64,000 nt of DNA, taken from positions 6,240,501-6,304,500 of the forward strand of contig NC_092323.1 in assembly GCF_036785885.1 (NCBI RefSeq). The letters run 5' to 3'. This document shows positions 56,953-64,000 of this stretch, one piece after another. This DNA is from Coffea arabica (taxonomy: Eukaryota; Streptophyta; Magnoliopsida; Gentianales; Rubiaceae). Position 1 is the first letter of the stretch. Each line of letters begins with the position of its first letter. The notes beneath the pieces were generated by a model. That model ran no database searches and was not told the origin of the DNA. It was given only the letters and a program-made list of their open reading frames with translations. Both the position numbers and the translations under genes were made by a program.

Positions 56953-58451
56953 AGTAGTGTCTGGTTCAAATTCTTTCGTTGAGGAAAAGGATATAGGCTG
57001 TTGCCTGCAACTTTAAACTGCCTTCAACATCTATAGTTTATATGTAAAAGTGTGTAATGCTTCATCTTTTGTATGATTGATTGTAAGACCTCATATAACT
57101 TGATTGGATGGTTATGGGCTGTTTTACATAAATGTTTAAAAGGTGTCATGTTTCTTTCGTAAAAACTCTCTCTATCGGTAATTAAGCTGGAGGTGGTGGA
57201 AATTATGGATTTGCCTCTCCTTTAGATCCCTAAACATTTGATGAAAAAGATTCAGTGAGGTAATTATTTCCAGTGACCAATAACAGAGAAACCACCTAGG
57301 TTAATTACGTGATTACATGGTAAAGTGGTGGCTTAGATGTCAACTTATTGCATGATGGCTTAGTTCTTGATGTAGATTTATTAACCTTCCTGTTGACCGT
57401 GCACTGGATCTTTACATTTAGTCCCAAATGAACCATAGATATATAATCTTGACGAAATAGTTAGGGCTTCGACTAAGTTCAAAACAACAGGGTCTACTTC
57501 GGGCTTCCGCTGTTTCCCATTGTGGTTCCAAGGACAGGAAGTTGACGGGAACGCTCTAGGAGAATTAATGCTCGCACGTAATGTGATGGCAATGGGACGA
57601 GTGTGGTGAGCGCTGATCCGGACTGCGGACAAATAGCTGAGTTTGCTGCGCAAGATGAGAATGCAAAGCAACCATTCCTGTAGGTGGATTGGCCGAATTT
57701 TACAATTTGTAGTCCAAATTTAACTTTAATAATTGTTTTAAATGCCATGCGTGCCTCGCAAAACAGCATGAGCCATTGGAACGGTTAAAATAGCTATGAC
57801 CTATCGAAGGATCCAACAGCAATCATTATGAACTTTCACTTTCATTTTATCAAACTGCGGGGATGAGTTTACAAGGATCTGTTAAAAGTTGGCGTTGGAT
57901 TTTGACGGGTCAAGGGGCTACCATCATCAGTTGACGATAATACCGACACTGCTGATACAGCTGCGTCCGGCATCTGAATAAAGATCATCAACTCGGGGGA
58001 AATCAGATTCCTGCAACTGCAACTGAGCTTTTACCACCAGCGACTCTTCTATTAGCAATAAAACCTTCAAAGTAACTCCCAAGTCATTTGAATCTTTTTA
58101 CGACTCGTTACAAAGCTTGGAGCAGGCAGCTATAAAACAATCCACTGTCATGTCAAAACAAATCTTAAGATTATTTAACCGCATGGGTGAAATATATCTT
58201 CATTCCACCAGATATAGGCCTTTTGAGTCTCTGATGAAGAAAGGTATGTTCACATTTCAATCAATGTCTATCTGGTACAAATACAAATGTCGACTAATTG
58301 ATACAAAACCCGTATGGTCACACAAATTATCCAGTCCAATCTAATCCAACTGCACCAATTCCAGATATTCGTTTCTTATAGACGATATCTGCCATCGTTC
58401 TTCATGCACCTGCTCCTATTTTTGATAACACACCAGTGGTGACCAGTCAGT
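56953..58451. other. Convergent 3' flanks of the C2H2 gene and CKA1
   Basis: 1.5 kb between stop codons. Open frames at 57381-57769 (minus) have no domain I can name. No repeat with clear ends was found. Confidence 0.5.
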
Positions 58452-63797
<5,346 letters not shown>

Positions 63798-64000
63798 GTG
63801 ATTTCTTGCCCCTAGACAACCATTAGAAACCAAAATCGAGATGGGTCAGAGGTAGCCGGAGGAGTTGGGGAGCTGATGGCCTGATGGGTGGTGGGGCATT
63901 TGGAAGCTGGTTTTGTTCTGTTTGCTGTGGAATGAAAAAAAAATATCTTCACATGGGTCATGGTCGGTGATAAAATGGACCATCTACCATTTAAAGGTTC

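Noticed and set aside
57381-57769. Two overlapping minus-strand open frames of 91-96 codons
   Set aside because: No domain or homologue recognised; possible but unsupported transposon remnant.

Overview
This is nuclear DNA from a flowering plant, most likely a core eudicot. The genes have GT-AG introns, long AT-rich spacers, many miniature inverted-repeat transposons, and protein families found only in plants (KAI2, clade D PP2C, SBT1-type subtilase, CGLD27/Ycf36, PM41-like seed protein). I cannot name the species from sequence alone. All gene models were built by eye from splice sites and remembered family sequences. The intron phases of every multi-exon model join in frame, except the uncertain 3' end of the ACBP3-like gene.

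Layout: (1) 1-543, 5' part of a KAI2-like alpha/beta hydrolase, minus. (2) 4016-7581, clade D protein phosphatase 2C, 4 exons, minus. (3) 12365-13474, single-exon Ser-rich protein resembling membrane-associated kinase regulators, minus. (4) 16507-16755, small PM41-like seed maturation protein, minus. (5) 18420-20762, intronless SBT1.7/ARA12-type subtilase, minus. (6) 20763-28918, 8 kb without a recognisable gene but with several MITEs. (7) 28919-32619, J-domain protein, 5 exons, plus, convergent with (8) 33539-36495, plastid CGLD27/Ycf36-family membrane protein, 7 exons, minus. (9) 40395-43904, prolyl 4-hydroxylase, 8 exons, plus, convergent with (10) 44978-48149, molybdate-anion transporter-like MFS protein, 9 exons, minus. 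(11) 49486-51276, ACBP3-like acyl-CoA-binding protein, minus, 3' end uncertain. (12) 51277-55115, transposon-rich spacer with a nested insertion. (13) 55116-56952, 77-residue C2H2 protein of the At2g23090 type, plus. (14) 58452-63797, protein kinase CK2 alpha of the CKA1 type, 10 exons, minus.

The genes do not form an operon-like or cooperating system; they are ordinary, mostly housekeeping or stress/seed/cell-wall genes. The subtilase, CGLD27 and CK2-alpha genes appear in the same order as I remember for Arabidopsis At5g67360, At5g67370 and At5g67380, which points to conserved microsynteny with other genes interspersed. The clearest non-genic signals are transposons with exact target-site duplications: three Mutator-type MITEs (9-bp TSD), an 8-bp-TSD MITE, two hAT-like palindromic elements, and one hAT element nested inside an older fold-back element. 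I found no convincing undescribed biological system. The best leads are pocket substitutions in the KAI2 copy, two possible starts of CK2 alpha, and the transposon families.
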